NCBI RefSeq assembly: GCF_001434365.1 | Contig: NZ_AZFN01000018.1 | Coordinates: 1 to 45,672, forward strand | From: Limosilactobacillus gastricus DSM 16045 | Lineage (GTDB): Bacteria; Bacillota; Bacilli; Lactobacillales; Lactobacillaceae | Length of the DNA: 45,672 nt | Direction of reading: 5' to 3' | Shown here: piece after piece, positions 1-7,010 of the stretch | Numbering within the stretch: the stretch's first letter is position 1 | How the letters are laid out: each line of letters starts with the position of its first letter | Translations under genes and position numbers: made by a program | The notes under the pieces: generated by a model | Databases searched by the model: none | The model's input: only the letters and a program-made list of their open reading frames with translations | What the model was told of the DNA's origin: nothing

Positions 1-22
1 TCTGTCCAACTTAGGGGGTTCA
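1..22. mobile_element. Possible terminal inverted repeat of an IS3-family (IS150-like) element
   Basis: Read on the minus strand, this stretch begins TGAACCCCCTAAGTTGGACA. That resembles, from memory, the ends of IS3/IS150-type elements of lactic acid bacteria, which start with TGA and contain a CCCC(T)AA-GTTGGACA core. If correct, the element body lies off the left edge and stops 21 bp from the 3' end of the tRNA-Arg gene. No transposase is visible here, so only the motif supports the call. Confidence 0.4.
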
Positions 23-43
23 CTTCTCAACTGACTTTTTTCA

Positions 44-117
44 TGAGGCGAGTGGGAATCGAACCCACAACCTTCGGTTTAGAAGACCGATGCTCTATCC
101 GATTGAGCTATCGCCCC
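44..117 (-). tRNA. tRNA-Arg (anticodon UCU)
   Basis: The minus strand folds as a cloverleaf. The 7-bp acceptor GGGGCGA/TCGCCTC has one G-U pair. The D arm contains AGCTC...GAGC, the anticodon loop CTTCTAA carries UCU (plus-strand 81-83), and the T arm has GGTTCGATTCC. It should decode AGA. The 3' CCA is not encoded, since ATGA follows the acceptor. A strong promoter lies directly upstream on the same strand. Confidence 0.95.
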
Positions 118-131
118 AAACAATCCTTTTA

Positions 132-160
132 AGTATAAAAAGGAACTGTGGGCATGTCAA
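132..160 (-). promoter_or_regulatory. Sigma-A promoter of tRNA-Arg
   Basis: On the minus strand there is a perfect -35 TTGACA (155-160), a 17-bp spacer and a -10 TATACT (132-137). The -10 ends 14 bp before the first tRNA base, as expected for a strong stable-RNA promoter. Confidence 0.85.
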
Positions 161-199
161 TTCTGAATACCTAGAAGATCAATAATAGAGGAAATTTAT

Positions 200-806
200 A
201 TGACAAACAAAAATTTACGGGTTCTAAAGACAAAACGAAAATTATTGGATGCACTAATTGAATTAAAACAAGCAGAACATAAGAAAATTACAATTTCTAA
301 ATTGATTCAACATGCCCATATTACTAGGGGGACCTTTTATTTGCATTATCATGATTGTAATGATTTCTTGCACGCAATTAATCTTCAGATTGTTGATACT
401 TTGTTTGATTCTTGCATGATTGAGGATGAGAATCAACAGCGGTACTTGTTCTTTCGAACAAGCTTTAATCCACATCCAAAATGATCACCTGGTCTATCAG
501 ACACTATTAGCGGATCAACGTGATGATTGTTTATACCAATGCTTGGAAGAACGATTTAAACAAGAAATTGTGAAACATCTAAAAGCAAATGATTCCGTTG
601 GCTTGGAACATTTAATGGTCAACATTAAAGCAACCTTAATGACAGGTGCGATTATGAATGTCATTCATGAGTGGTTATCGTCCGGGATGATTTACAACGG
701 CGCATATTTAGCTAAAGTAATTGAAAGTGGGTTTGATCAGCTAGTTACTCAGGTTGGCGATGATAGCTGGCAGACCTTTTATAAAGGGAAAGTATTGTCT
801 AATTAA
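200..806 (+). pseudogene. TetR/AcrR-type transcriptional regulator, split by a frameshift
   Basis: The first frame (200-484) carries the N-terminal helix-turn-helix of a TetR regulator, including a recognition-helix region reading ISKLIQHAHITRGTFYLHY. The second frame (ending at 806) carries the helical ligand/dimerisation half. Reading 200-454, skipping one base near 452-455 and continuing from 456 joins FF to EQALIHIQND and restores one protein of about 201 residues, the usual size. The cause could be a one-base gain in the TTT run, a sequencing error, or less likely +1 recoding at UUU-CGA. The start has an SD (AGAGGAA, from 188). The target is unknown; no neighbour is an obvious regulated partner. 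Confidence 0.75.
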
Positions 807-829
807 GCAGATAATTTAGGTTGAGATGA

Positions 830-858
830 TTGACCAGCAGGCTGGTTTTTGGTATTAT
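830..858 (+). promoter_or_regulatory. Promoter of the rplU-prp-rpmA operon
   Basis: -35 TTGACC (830-835), a 17-bp spacer and -10 TATTAT (853-858). It lies about 105 bp before the rplU start, leaving room for the L21 leader. Confidence 0.75.
832..850 (+). terminator. Short terminator-like hairpin after the TetR gene
   Basis: Arms GACCAG (832-837) and CTGGTT (842-847) enclose a four-base loop and run into five T residues. The left arm overlaps the -35 box of the rplU promoter, so one short segment may both end upstream transcription and start the ribosomal operon. The stem is only six pairs, so strength is uncertain. Confidence 0.4.
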
Positions 859-880
859 ACAAATGTTGTATTTGTGAACT

Positions 881-950
881 GACATCTACAACCGCACGAT
901 AACAAGTGATCAAAGCTTTACGCTACTTGTTCGGCGAGTCTAAGATTTAA
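881..950 (+). promoter_or_regulatory. L21 ribosomal protein leader (rplU 5' UTR)
   Basis: A conserved-looking leader precedes rplU. It holds a perfect stem AACAAGT (901-907) with ACTTGTT (925-931), followed by CGGCGAGTCTAAG and then the SD GGAGGTG. The position and the core around CGCACGATAACAAGTGATC match the L21 leader class known from Bacilli, thought to bind free L21 for autoregulation. Assignment is from memory of that class; a covariance-model search would settle it. Confidence 0.65.
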
Positions 951-963
951 GGAGGTGCACAGA

Positions 964-1272
964 ATGTACGCTATTATTGTAACAGGCGGTAAGCAATACA
1001 AGGTTGAAGCAGGACAAGCTGTTTACGTTGAAAAGCTTAACGCTGAAGCGGGTGACAAGGTTACTTTTGACAAAGTTGTCTTCGTTGGTGGTGATGATAC
1101 TAAGATCGGTACTCCATTCGTAGATGGCGCTACGGTTGAAGGAACTGTTGATAAGCAAGGTAAGGAAAAGAAAGTGGTTACTTTCAAGTACAAGCCAAAG
1201 AAGCACACCCACAACAAGAAGGGTCACCGTCAACCATACACTAAGGTTACGATTGACGCAATCAATGCTTAA
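964..1272 (+). CDS. rplU: 50S ribosomal protein L21
   Basis: This 102-residue protein starts [17 protein letters not shown] and matches L21 over its full usual length (102-103 residues). L21 binds 23S rRNA early in large-subunit assembly. The ATG at 964 is chosen because GGAGGTG (951-957) is an ideal SD for it; an in-frame GTG at 955 lies inside that SD and is not a credible start. It is the first gene of rplU-prp-rpmA, 12 bp before prp, and is preceded by its own promoter and probable autoregulatory leader. Confidence 0.97.
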   Translation: MYAIIVTGGKQYKVEAGQAVYVEKLNAEAGDKVTFDKVVFVGGDDTKIGTPFVDGATVEGTVDKQGKEKKVVTFKYKPKKHTHNKKGHRQPYTKVTIDAINA

Positions 1273-1284
1273 TGGAGTTCTTAG

Positions 1285-1611
1285 ATGATTCGGGCAACTT
1301 TTTGGTTAACCGATGATCGACGAGTAATTTCATTTAAGCTGACTGGACATGCGGATGCTGGACCTTATGGTCAGGATATTGTATGTGCAGCGGTATCGGT
1401 CCTAGCGATCTCATCGGTCAATGGGTTAGAACAAGTTGTTCATACTCATCCAGAGATTATCCAGGATCAAAACAATGGAGGGTATCTCGAAGTTAAGGAT
1501 ATCGATTTGGGACATGATGCGCAAATTATTATGCAAACATTTCTCAATGGAATCCTTGATATTCAGGATAACTACTCAGATCATATTGAAGTAAAAGTTT
1601 TTAATAACTAA
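1285..1611 (+). CDS. prp: Ribosomal-processing cysteine protease Prp (YsxB)
   Basis: This 108-residue protein has the Prp signature: GHADAG with H22 and DIVCAAVS with C34, the catalytic His/Cys pair. In Firmicutes, Prp removes an N-terminal extension from L27 before the protein enters the ribosome. Its place between rplU and rpmA is the conserved one. The neighbouring L27 here does carry a leader ending NLQFFS, so protease and substrate are both present. The start ATG follows rplU by 12 bp and overlaps no gene. Confidence 0.93.
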   Translation: MIRATFWLTDDRRVISFKLTGHADAGPYGQDIVCAAVSVLAISSVNGLEQVVHTHPEIIQDQNNGGYLEVKDIDLGHDAQIIMQTFLNGILDIQDNYSDHIEVKVFNN

Positions 1612-1634
1612 TCTATTTCTGGAGGTGAATACCT

Positions 1635-1916
1635 ATGATTATGAATCTTCAATTCTTCTCTCACCACAAAGGGGGTGGGTCAACTGCCAACGGTCGTAAC
1701 TCAGCTGGTCGTCGTTTAGGTACGAAGGCTGCTGACGGCTCATTCGTGACAGCTGGTTCAATTATCTATCGTCAACGTGGTACCCATATCAATCCAGGTA
1801 CTAATGTTGGTCGTGGTGGAGATGATACTTTATTTGCAAAGACTGATGGTGTTGTTAAGTTCGAACGCCTTGGTCGTGATAAGCGGAAGGTATCTGTATA
1901 CCCAGTAGCTGAATAA
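1635..1916 (+). CDS. rpmA: 50S ribosomal protein L27 with cleavable N-terminal leader
   Basis: This 93-residue L27 begins [21 protein letters not shown]. Mature L27 in other bacteria begins near the HHKG/SKKG segment, whose flexible tail reaches the peptidyl-transferase centre. The extra MIMNLQFFS matches the leader that Prp cleaves in Firmicutes. The SD GGAGGTG (1621-1627) supports ATG 1635; an ATG at 1641 would shorten the leader but keep NLQFF. A strong terminator follows. Confidence 0.97.
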   Translation: MIMNLQFFSHHKGGGSTANGRNSAGRRLGTKAADGSFVTAGSIIYRQRGTHINPGTNVGRGGDDTLFAKTDGVVKFERLGRDKRKVSVYPVAE

Positions 1917-1923
1917 AAATTTA

Positions 1924-1961
1924 AAGACTTCGTTGATGAAAATCAGCGGAGTTTTTCTTTT
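1924..1961 (+). terminator. Intrinsic terminator of rplU-prp-rpmA
   Basis: An 11-bp stem (1927-1937 with 1942-1952, two G-U pairs) is closed by a GAAA tetraloop and followed by TTTTTCTTTT. Confidence 0.9.
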
Positions 1962-1966
1962 GGTCA

Positions 1967-1995
1967 TTGTTTCTACTGATAATGGTGCGTATACT
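1967..1995 (+). promoter_or_regulatory. Promoter of the EamA transporter gene
   Basis: -35 TTGTTT (1967-1972), a 17-bp spacer and -10 TATACT (1990-1995), directly downstream of the rpmA terminator and 34 bp before the next start. Confidence 0.65.
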
Positions 1996-2029
1996 AAGTA
2001 AATATTAACAAAGCTTTTGGGGAAGAAAA

Positions 2030-2932
2030 ATGTCGAAACAAGCAAAAGGAATCATCTTGGCGATTGCAGGTGCCTCACTTTGGGGAGGATCTGGTGCGGC
2101 CGTTCAATATCTATTTACCGATACCAATCTTAAAACTGAGTGGATTGTTGCCATTCGGATGTTGTTTGCGGGTTTAATGTTATTAATTTGGAGTGTCGGT
2201 AAGCAGCGATCACAATTGGTAATGATTTGGCATGATCGTGTCAGTTGGTGGAAGATAATTTTATTTGCTCTGTTGGGGTTACGAACTCGCAACTTTCTTA
2301 TTTTTTTCGCGGTTAAATATAGTAACGCACCAACCGCAACCGTTTTACAGTATCTTTCACCGATCCTCATTATTATATGGATGGCCTTAGTGACAAAACG
2401 ATGGCCTCGTCGGATTGATCTTATTTCAATTGTTCTCGCCTTAGTAGGGACCTTTTATCTGGTGACCGGTGGTAATATACGTAGCCTGATGCTGACTCAT
2501 CAAGCATTAGCTTGGGGCTTGTGGTCAGCCGTGGCTGCTGCATTGTATACTTTGTTGCCTCGGCAGTTAATGCAAAAATACGATGCCAGTGTCATGTGTG
2601 GAGTGGCAATGTTCATAGGCGGAATTATCCTTTCACCAATCTTATTCATCGAAGCAGCCCCCCAATTAAATATTTTTGACTGGCTATTGGTCGCTTATGT
2701 CGTTATTTTTGGAACTGCGCTGGCCTATACCCTTTTTGTACAAAGTATTCGGTATGTTTCACCGTCTGTGACAGGAATTTTATCCGCCTTTGAACCTTTA
2801 GTGGCGACGATTTTAGCGGTGACTCTATTAGGAACCCGGTTAACATTTGCAACCACCCTAGGATCTTTATTAATTGTGGCGACAACTTTGATTCAAGCCA
2901 TTCCAACTAACCCATTAGCTAAGCGTAAGTGA
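2030..2932 (+). CDS. EamA/DMT-family transporter
   Basis: A 300-residue polytopic membrane protein with about ten hydrophobic segments in two EamA halves. It includes the characteristic KYSNAPTATVLQYLSP segment in half one and SVTGILSAFEPLVATILAVTLLGTRLT in pieces in half two. The drug/metabolite transporter superfamily exports amino acids or other metabolites; the substrate here is unknown. Residues about 83-95 read LRTRNFLIF, poor for the family, while the +1 frame of the same DNA reads VTNSQLSYFF, a normal EamA helix. Two compensating homopolymer indels (see findings) probably explain this. It forms a short unit with the next gene, 10 bp away. Confidence 0.88.
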   Translation: MSKQAKGIILAIAGASLWGGSGAAVQYLFTDTNLKTEWIVAIRMLFAGLMLLIWSVGKQRSQLVMIWHDRVSWWKIILFALLGLRTRNFLIFFAVKYSNAPTATVLQYLSPILIIIWMALVTKRWPRRIDLISIVLALVGTFYLVTGGNIRSLMLTHQALAWGLWSAVAAALYTLLPRQLMQKYDASVMCGVAMFIGGIILSPILFIEAAPQLNIFDWLLVAYVVIFGTALAYTLFVQSIRYVSPSVTGILSAFEPLVATILAVTLLGTRLTFATTLGSLLIVATTLIQAIPTNPLAKRK

Positions 2933-2942
2933 GGAGATCTTC

Positions 2943-3422
2943 ATGAACATTCGATTAATTCAACCGGCAGATAACTCGACTCTTAAAATGATTATTCAAC
3001 AAGGACTGGCTCAACATGATCTTGCAATTCCCGGAACAGCTTATTTTGATCCTGAATTAGATGATCTGGCTCGTTACTATGCACAGTCGCAGCTGCGAGA
3101 TTACTATGTTGTCGAAGATCAAGGAAAAGTAGTTGGTGGAGCAGGCTTTGGTGAATATTTGCCGGATCAAGGAATTGCCGAACTACAAAAACTATATTTT
3201 GCTCCGGAGGCGAAAGGACATGGATGGTCGTATCAGTTAATTAATCATATCGAAGAAGCGGCCCGAAAAGCTGGTTACCGAAAATTATATTTAGAGACCC
3301 ATTCCAATTTAACCGCCGCCATTCATATCTATGAAAAGGCTGGTTTCCATTTATTAGAGCAACCGATCCAAGCAGCTGCTCATCAAACAATGAATCGTTT
3401 TTATATTAAAATGTTATCTTAA
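2943..3422 (+). CDS. GNAT-family N-acetyltransferase
   Basis: This 159-residue protein has the GNAT fold signature. The segment AELQKLYFAPEAKGHGWSYQLI fits beta-4 plus motif A with the acetyl-CoA-binding K-G-H-G turn, and IHIYEKAGFHLLE fits motif B. GNAT enzymes move an acetyl group from acetyl-CoA to an amine; the acceptor cannot be inferred. An SD (AGGAGAT, from 2933) supports ATG 2943. It probably shares a transcript with the EamA transporter. Confidence 0.88.
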   Translation: MNIRLIQPADNSTLKMIIQQGLAQHDLAIPGTAYFDPELDDLARYYAQSQLRDYYVVEDQGKVVGGAGFGEYLPDQGIAELQKLYFAPEAKGHGWSYQLINHIEEAARKAGYRKLYLETHSNLTAAIHIYEKAGFHLLEQPIQAAAHQTMNRFYIKMLS

Positions 3423-3424
3423 TT

Positions 3425-3481
3425 CACCCCTAATGGTAGTTTAATCCACTGACAATTAGCGGTTTTTTAATATTAAGGGTG
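3425..3481. repeat. Long-spaced inverted repeat before the acetyltransferase gene
   Basis: Arms CACCCCTAAT (3425-3434) and ATTAAGGGTG (3472-3481) pair at nine of ten positions across a 37-base loop. No T tract follows, so it is not a classical terminator. It overlaps a possible promoter, CTGACA (3449-3454), 16 bp, TATTAA (3471-3476), for the downstream gene. A regulatory role is possible but unproven. Confidence 0.35.
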
Positions 3482-3506
3482 CTAAAATATAAGGGGAGGT
3501 TGGCAA

Positions 3507-4055
3507 ATGACAGAACAATTAGATTTGAGAAATCAACCAGCAGAGCGACGGGCAGAAATCGCTCGAACCCGTGAGTTAGTGTTTAAACTCAACCATCAAT
3601 TACCACAGAGCTCAGAATATTTAGCGACATTGCGAGAATTATTCACTAGTGGATTAGGTGAGCATTGTTTTATTGAAGGACCCATTTATATTAATTTGGC
3701 AGCTAATCTTAAAATCGGTAATAGGGTCAGCATTAATCCATACTTTAAATGTATGGCCGCTGGAAAAATTATGATTGAAGATGGGGCCAAGTTAGCAATG
3801 GGAGTATCGATTATCACTAATAACCATGATTTATATGAACGTGAGATATTAACAATTGAACCGGTACATATCAAAGAAAATGCATGGATCGGAGCGAATG
3901 TAACCATCTTACCGGGAGTTACGATTGGCCAAAATGCGGTTATTGGTGCGGCTAGTGTGGTCACCCATGATGTTCCTGATAATACGGTGGTGGTTGGGAA
4001 CCCAGCTCGTCCTTTAAAGACTTTAGAATCGTCTAAATTTATGAAGGGAGATTAA
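3507..4055 (+). CDS. Hexapeptide-repeat O-acetyltransferase (maltose/galactoside acetyltransferase family)
   Basis: This 182-residue protein has an N-terminal Mac-type helical part (residues 1-55) and then left-handed beta-helix hexapeptide repeats (about 56-165), such as IGANVTILPGVTIGQNAVIGAASVV. H107 in NNHD is the expected catalytic base. Family members acetylate sugars such as maltose or galactosides with acetyl-CoA; the true acceptor is not predictable. SD AGGGGAGG precedes ATG 3507. The gene ends two bases before the next start, so the two are probably co-transcribed. Confidence 0.87.
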   Translation: MTEQLDLRNQPAERRAEIARTRELVFKLNHQLPQSSEYLATLRELFTSGLGEHCFIEGPIYINLAANLKIGNRVSINPYFKCMAAGKIMIEDGAKLAMGVSIITNNHDLYEREILTIEPVHIKENAWIGANVTILPGVTIGQNAVIGAASVVTHDVPDNTVVVGNPARPLKTLESSKFMKGD

Positions 4056-4056
4056 A

Positions 4057-5139
4057 ATGACACGACTTGAGCGATTACGAAAACAGTTTGTCAAACAATA
4101 TATTGACTCTTTGATTATTATAGATCCTGCTAATATTTATTATTTGACAGGGATTGAGTTAATGGCTGGAGATGGACTCTTGTTTGTAACCAATGACCTA
4201 GCCGTTATCATTACTGATGATCGTTATGAAACCTATCTCGATGAATTAGAGAACGATCAAGTAATGGGCTTAATAACGCGTGATTATTTCGGTAAATTAG
4301 CGGAATTGGTAGGAAAACTAGAAGTCGAAATTGTTGGCTTTGAAAATACGCTATCTTATCGCGATTATGAAAGCCTAGATGATTTAATGCCAGTCGGCAT
4401 GGTAGCTTGCGATCGGATTGTTGAACGATTACGGCGAATCAAGGATCCCGAAGAACTGAGTAAATTACGGCAAAGTGCTCATGTTCATGATCTAGGATAT
4501 CAGTACGTTTTATCAATTATAAAACCAGGGATGACGGAAAAAGAAGTGGCCGACCAGCTCGATGCCTTTATGAAACAACATGGTGCTAGCGAAGCCTCAT
4601 TCCCGACGAATTTAGCCAGTGGTCCTAATAGCGTCAAGACTCATGCCACCGTTTCAGATCGATCAATTCAAGTTGGTGACGTTGTGACCTTAGATTTTGG
4701 TTATTTTGTAGATCGCTATACTGCTGATATGACGCGGACCTTTGTGATTGGTCAGGCCACTCCTGAGATTGAAAAAGTCTATCGATTGGTTAATCAAGCC
4801 CGACAAGCGGTCATTGATCATATGAAAGCGGGCATGGCTGGTAATATGGCTGATCGGGCCGGCCGGTTTTTGATTGATCAAGCGGGTTATGGACAATACT
4901 TTAACCATGGAATGGGTCACGGGATTGGGCTGGCGGTTCATGAATTTCCAGCTAGTTATGGCCCCAAAACGAAAAAACTAAAATTACGGCATCAAGAAAT
5001 TTTAACAGTTGAGCCGGGAATATATTTACCAGGTAAATTTGGGGTTCGGATTGAAGATGATGTGATTGTTAGTCATGCTGGTGTCGAGGTTATCACCAAA
5101 GCCCCTACTGATTTAGTTGTTGCTACTTCTAAGGCATGA
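4057..5139 (+). CDS. M24-family Xaa-Pro peptidase (PepP/PepQ-like)
   Basis: This 360-residue protein has an N-terminal creatinase-like domain (residues 1-130) and a C-terminal pita-bread metallopeptidase domain. The five metal ligands are D213, D224, H288 (GMGHGIG), E319 (VEPG) and E333 (IEDD). Such enzymes cleave X-Pro dipeptides or N-terminal residues before proline in the cytoplasm. In many Firmicutes this gene is followed by efp; here the next gene, 69 bp later, is the Asp23 protein. Whether it prefers dipeptides (PepQ) or longer peptides (PepP) cannot be told from sequence alone. Confidence 0.92.
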   Translation: MTRLERLRKQFVKQYIDSLIIIDPANIYYLTGIELMAGDGLLFVTNDLAVIITDDRYETYLDELENDQVMGLITRDYFGKLAELVGKLEVEIVGFENTLSYRDYESLDDLMPVGMVACDRIVERLRRIKDPEELSKLRQSAHVHDLGYQYVLSIIKPGMTEKEVADQLDAFMKQHGASEASFPTNLASGPNSVKTHATVSDRSIQVGDVVTLDFGYFVDRYTADMTRTFVIGQATPEIEKVYRLVNQARQAVIDHMKAGMAGNMADRAGRFLIDQAGYGQYFNHGMGHGIGLAVHEFPASYGPKTKKLKLRHQEILTVEPGIYLPGKFGVRIEDDVIVSHAGVEVITKAPTDLVVATSKA

Positions 5140-5166
5140 TTTAGTTGCAATTTATGGATGGATAAG

Positions 5167-5195
5167 GCACAATTAAACATGGATTAATTTTGTGC
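5167..5195 (+). promoter_or_regulatory. Stem-loop just upstream of the yqhY ribosome-binding site
   Basis: GCACA (5167-5171) pairs with TGTGC (5191-5195) and ATTAA (5172-5176) with TTAAT (5184-5188), separated by a two-base bulge, with a seven-base loop. The stem ends one base before the SD AGGAGGT. It has no T tract. It could tune translation of the Asp23 gene. Confidence 0.4.
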
Positions 5196-5208
5196 AGGAG
5201 GTAATATC

Positions 5209-5640
5209 ATGCCTGAAGAATCAACGATTGTGTTAAATCGGGATGAAGATGGAAATATTCAAATTTCACCAAGTGTTTTAGAAATAATTGCTGGAATTGC
5301 GGCCAATGAAATTGACGGTGTTTCCAAGATGCATGGATCAATTGCTAATAACGTTGGGGCTTTAATTGGCTTATCTGGTGGCGGACATCGCCGCGGGGTT
5401 AAGTTGGCTCATGATCCAGAAAACCTTGTGATTGACGTTGATGTTTATTTAAATTATGGGGTTTCTGTTCCTAAGGTCGCCACCGAAATTCAAACGAAGG
5501 TTAGTCAACAGATTGAGTTAATGACCGATCTGCATGTTTCACAAGTAAATGTTCATGTTCAAGGGATTGTCATGCCGAAGCAAGAACAGCAGGTTGATCC
5601 GAATAATATCTTTGCTAACGATGAAGAAGAAGGTGCCTAA
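5209..5640 (+). CDS. yqhY: Asp23/Gls24-family protein YqhY
   Basis: This 143-residue protein matches the Asp23/Gls24 family: ISPSVLEIIAGIAANEIDGVSKMHG, VDVYLNYGVSVPKVATEIQ and VSQVNVHVQGIV. The family includes cell-envelope stress proteins; YqhY in Bacillus is linked to control of acetyl-CoA carboxylase. Its place just before nusB is conserved. The nusB start follows two bases after the stop, so both are on one transcript. A strong SD, AGGAGGT, precedes the ATG. Confidence 0.92.
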   Translation: MPEESTIVLNRDEDGNIQISPSVLEIIAGIAANEIDGVSKMHGSIANNVGALIGLSGGGHRRGVKLAHDPENLVIDVDVYLNYGVSVPKVATEIQTKVSQQIELMTDLHVSQVNVHVQGIVMPKQEQQVDPNNIFANDEEEGA

Positions 5641-5642
5641 TT

Positions 5643-6059
5643 GTGAGTTTTAGTCGTCATCGACTTCGGGAAGCAGCTTTTCAGACCTTATTTGCTTTAG
5701 ATGCTTCACCGGAAATCGATCAGTATCCAATTTTTCAAGAAGTCTTGACTTTGAATCCTAAGGAGCCCGTTCCAGAATTTGCTCAACAGTTAGTTGACGG
5801 GGTTTTATCACATCAGGATGAATTAGACGAAAAAATTAGTGCTAGTTTAGCTAAGGGATGGACCTTAGCCCGAGTTGCCCGGCCTAATGTAATCATTTTG
5901 CGGTTAGCAATTTACGAATTAGAATATGATCAATCAACCCCAGCACCAGTGGTAATTAATGAAGCTTTACAATTAGCGAAAACGTTTAGTGATGATAAAT
6001 CACGTCGCTTTGTAAATGGCGTGTTAGGTAATATAACTGGTCATCAAGCAAGTGAATAA
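5643..6059 (+). CDS. nusB: Transcription antitermination factor NusB
   Basis: This 138-residue all-helical protein has NusB hallmarks: SRHRLREAAFQTLFALD at the N-terminus, VARPNVIILRLAIYEL and a C-terminal FVNGVLGNI. NusB with NusE (S10) binds boxA RNA and supports processive rRNA transcription. The start is GTG at 5643, two bases after the yqhY stop, with GAAGAAGGTGCC as a weak SD. An intrinsic terminator follows at once. Confidence 0.95.
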   Translation: MSFSRHRLREAAFQTLFALDASPEIDQYPIFQEVLTLNPKEPVPEFAQQLVDGVLSHQDELDEKISASLAKGWTLARVARPNVIILRLAIYELEYDQSTPAPVVINEALQLAKTFSDDKSRRFVNGVLGNITGHQASE

Positions 6060-6065
6060 ATATAC

Positions 6066-6104
6066 AAAACCGTGAATAAAGGGCTGCCTTTATTGGCGGT
6101 TTTT
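6066..6104 (+). terminator. Intrinsic terminator between nusB and folD
   Basis: Arms AATAAAGG (6075-6082) and CCTTTATT (6087-6094) form eight pairs with a four-base loop. The stem is extended by ACCG/CGGT at the base after a short mismatch, then TTTTT follows. Confidence 0.8.
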
Positions 6105-6149
6105 ATGTTAGAATTAAAACCAGAATTTAGAATTAGAGGAGACGAGCTT

Positions 6150-7010
6150 GTGGAAATTCTCAATGGAAAAGCCGTGGCAAAAAATCTAAATGAGCGGACC
6201 GCTAAACGGGTCGCAACCTTAAAAGAACGGGGCATTACTCCCGGAATTGCAGTGATTTATGTTGGCGATGATCCAGCCAGTGCTATTTATACGCGTAATA
6301 AGGATAAAATGGCTTTGCGGTTAGGGATGAATTCTCAATTAATGCATTTGCCGGCAACGGCTACGCAAGAAGAGGTGATGGCGGTCCTACAAGAATACAA
6401 CCAAGACCCTATGATTCATGGGATTCTGATTCAATCACCATTGCCAAAACATTTGGATGAACACGCGCTAGTACAAGCGATCCGTCCGGATAAAGATGTC
6501 GATGGTTTTCACTCAATGAATGTTGGACGTCTCTATAATAATGAACCAGGTAATTATCCAGTTTCGTGTACTCCACGGGGCATTATGACAATGCTAGATC
6601 ATTATGGAATTGAATTAGCTGGTAAACGCGTGGTAATCATGGGACGTAGTATTTTGGTGGGGCGGCCCTTGCAAGCACTCTTGATTAATCGAGATGCTAC
6701 CGTCACGATGGTTCATCGACATACCAAAGACCCGGAAGCCTTTACCCGACAAGCTGATATTTTAATTGTTGGGATTGGGCAGCCCCAAGCTGTAACCAGT
6801 GAGTTGGTTAAACCAGGGGCAATTGTAATTGATGTAGGGATTCACCGGACAGAAAAAGGCAAGCTAATTGGTGATGTGGATTATGATTCGGTCAAAGAAG
6901 TAGCGGGAATGTTAACGCCAGTACCAGGCGGTGTAGGTCCGATGACCATTGCCAGTCTGATGGCGCAAACGGTTGATTTAGCCGAGTGGAGTATTCGAGA
7001 TGATCAATGA
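6150..7010 (+). CDS. folD: Bifunctional methylenetetrahydrofolate dehydrogenase/cyclohydrolase FolD
   Basis: This 286-residue enzyme interconverts 5,10-methylene-THF, 5,10-methenyl-THF and 10-formyl-THF in the cytoplasm. The family blocks are clear: [16 protein letters not shown] with the catalytic Tyr/Lys region, [19 protein letters not shown], the Rossmann segment [13 protein letters not shown] and the closing [16 protein letters not shown] 6150 is preferred, since GAGGAG lies eight bases upstream and [11 protein letters not shown] is the normal N-terminus; a longer frame from 6072 would begin inside the terminator. Its end overlaps xseA by 11 bp. Confidence 0.95.
   Translation: MEILNGKAVAKNLNERTAKRVATLKERGITPGIAVIYVGDDPASAIYTRNKDKMALRLGMNSQLMHLPATATQEEVMAVLQEYNQDPMIHGILIQSPLPKHLDEHALVQAIRPDKDVDGFHSMNVGRLYNNEPGNYPVSCTPRGIMTMLDHYGIELAGKRVVIMGRSILVGRPLQALLINRDATVTMVHRHTKDPEAFTRQADILIVGIGQPQAVTSELVKPGAIVIDVGIHRTEKGKLIGDVDYDSVKEVAGMLTPVPGGVGPMTIASLMAQTVDLAEWSIRDDQ

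Noticed and set aside
955-963. GTG at 955 as an upstream start of rplU
   Set aside because: It lies inside the SD GGAGGTG that serves ATG 964, and MYAIIV is the conserved L21 start.
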